A stretch of 64,000 bases of DNA from Agarivorans albus (GTDB lineage: Bacteria; Pseudomonadota; Gammaproteobacteria; Enterobacterales; Celerinatantimonadaceae). Location of the stretch: NCBI RefSeq assembly GCF_019670105.1, contig NZ_AP023032.1, positions 3,793,501 to 3,857,500 on the forward strand, written 5' to 3'. The position numbers and the translations under genes are program-made. A model generated the notes under the pieces. The model was not told the DNA's origin, made no database searches, and saw only the letters and a program-made list of their open reading frames with translations. Positions 63,918 through 64,000 of the stretch are shown here, piece by piece (the first letter of the stretch is position 1; every line of letters starts with the position of its first letter).

Positions 63918-64000
63918 TTATTGCTCGTCTGCTTCACCCGATTCGAAGTAGGTGCCCCAACCATCGTAAATCACTTTATGTTTGTCAGCGATTTTGGCTA
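63918..64000 (-). CDS. rraB: Ribonuclease E inhibitor RraB (C-terminal end only)
   Basis: The window edge cuts this minus-strand gene; only its last 27 codons are visible. The tail YDGWGTYFE followed by an acidic end matches the C-terminal part of RraB, which modulates RNase E. RraB lies close to valS in E. coli too, so position supports the call. Confidence 0.82.
   Translation of the reverse strand, partial: AKIADKHKVIYDGWGTYFESGEADEQ

Overview
The window looks like the chromosome of a marine gammaproteobacterium, probably Alteromonadales and perhaps near Agarivorans. The genus is inference. The support is the lptG-lptF / pepA-holC-valS / rraB neighbourhood known from enterobacteria and relatives, a GlyGly-CTERM tail on a secreted enzyme, LamB and MalM homologues, and a laminarin-type glucan locus. 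No mobile element with an intact transposase and no CRISPR array was seen.

Region 1 (1-7150, + strand) is the distal part of a hydroxamate siderophore operon. It holds the end of a ferric-siderophore binding protein, a double-length FhuB-type permease, a small nitroreductase-family protein, a NIS synthetase fused to an N-acyltransferase, and an IucD/PubA-type amine hydroxylase. It ends at a strong terminator.

Region 2 (7180-17890) is a reductive pyrimidine/hydantoin catabolic cluster: preT-preA, a RutR-like TetR regulator, a carbamoyl-amino-acid amidohydrolase, dihydropyrimidinase and a four-gene NMT1/THI5-type ABC importer. Three 16-bp palindromes close to the RutR box sit in front of the catabolic transcripts. 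A DUF2937-like gene and a MITE-like repeat follow.

Region 3 (18750-54076) is the main feature: about 35 kb of beta-glucan (laminarin-type) utilisation genes bounded by a 65-bp direct repeat. The right copy is the 3' end plus terminator of an intact tRNA-Leu(CAA). The left copy is a truncated remnant of the same sequence. A broken P4-type integrase lies beside the tRNA, so this reads as an immobilised genomic island. Inside are two lipoprotein GH16 enzymes, a secreted GH16 with GlyGly-CTERM, a lipoprotein GH17, a signal-less GH30, two large non-catalytic multi-module lipoproteins, a LamB-type porin with a MalM-like lipoprotein, a dipeptide-family ABC importer, a large cytoplasmic GH94/GH149-like phosphorylase, a cupin, a LacI-family regulator, a membrane diguanylate cyclase with a periplasmic binding protein, and a chemoreceptor. 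At least twelve near-identical palindromes (GAAAGCGCTTWC type) lie in the promoters, often in pairs 150-210 bp apart. They appear to tie uptake, depolymerisation, phosphorolysis and c-di-GMP signalling into one regulon.

Region 4 (54053-64000) is core genome: tRNA-Leu(CAA), an RDD membrane protein, lptG, lptF, pepA, holC, valS, a DUF445 protein, a second copy of the MITE-like repeat, a periplasmic binding-protein-like gene and the C-terminal end of rraB.

Proposed flow for region 3: surface GH16/GH17 enzymes and binding lipoproteins cut and hold the glucan; the LamB-like porin passes oligosaccharides; the family-5 binding protein and ABC transporter import them; the phosphorylase and GH30 finish them in the cytoplasm.
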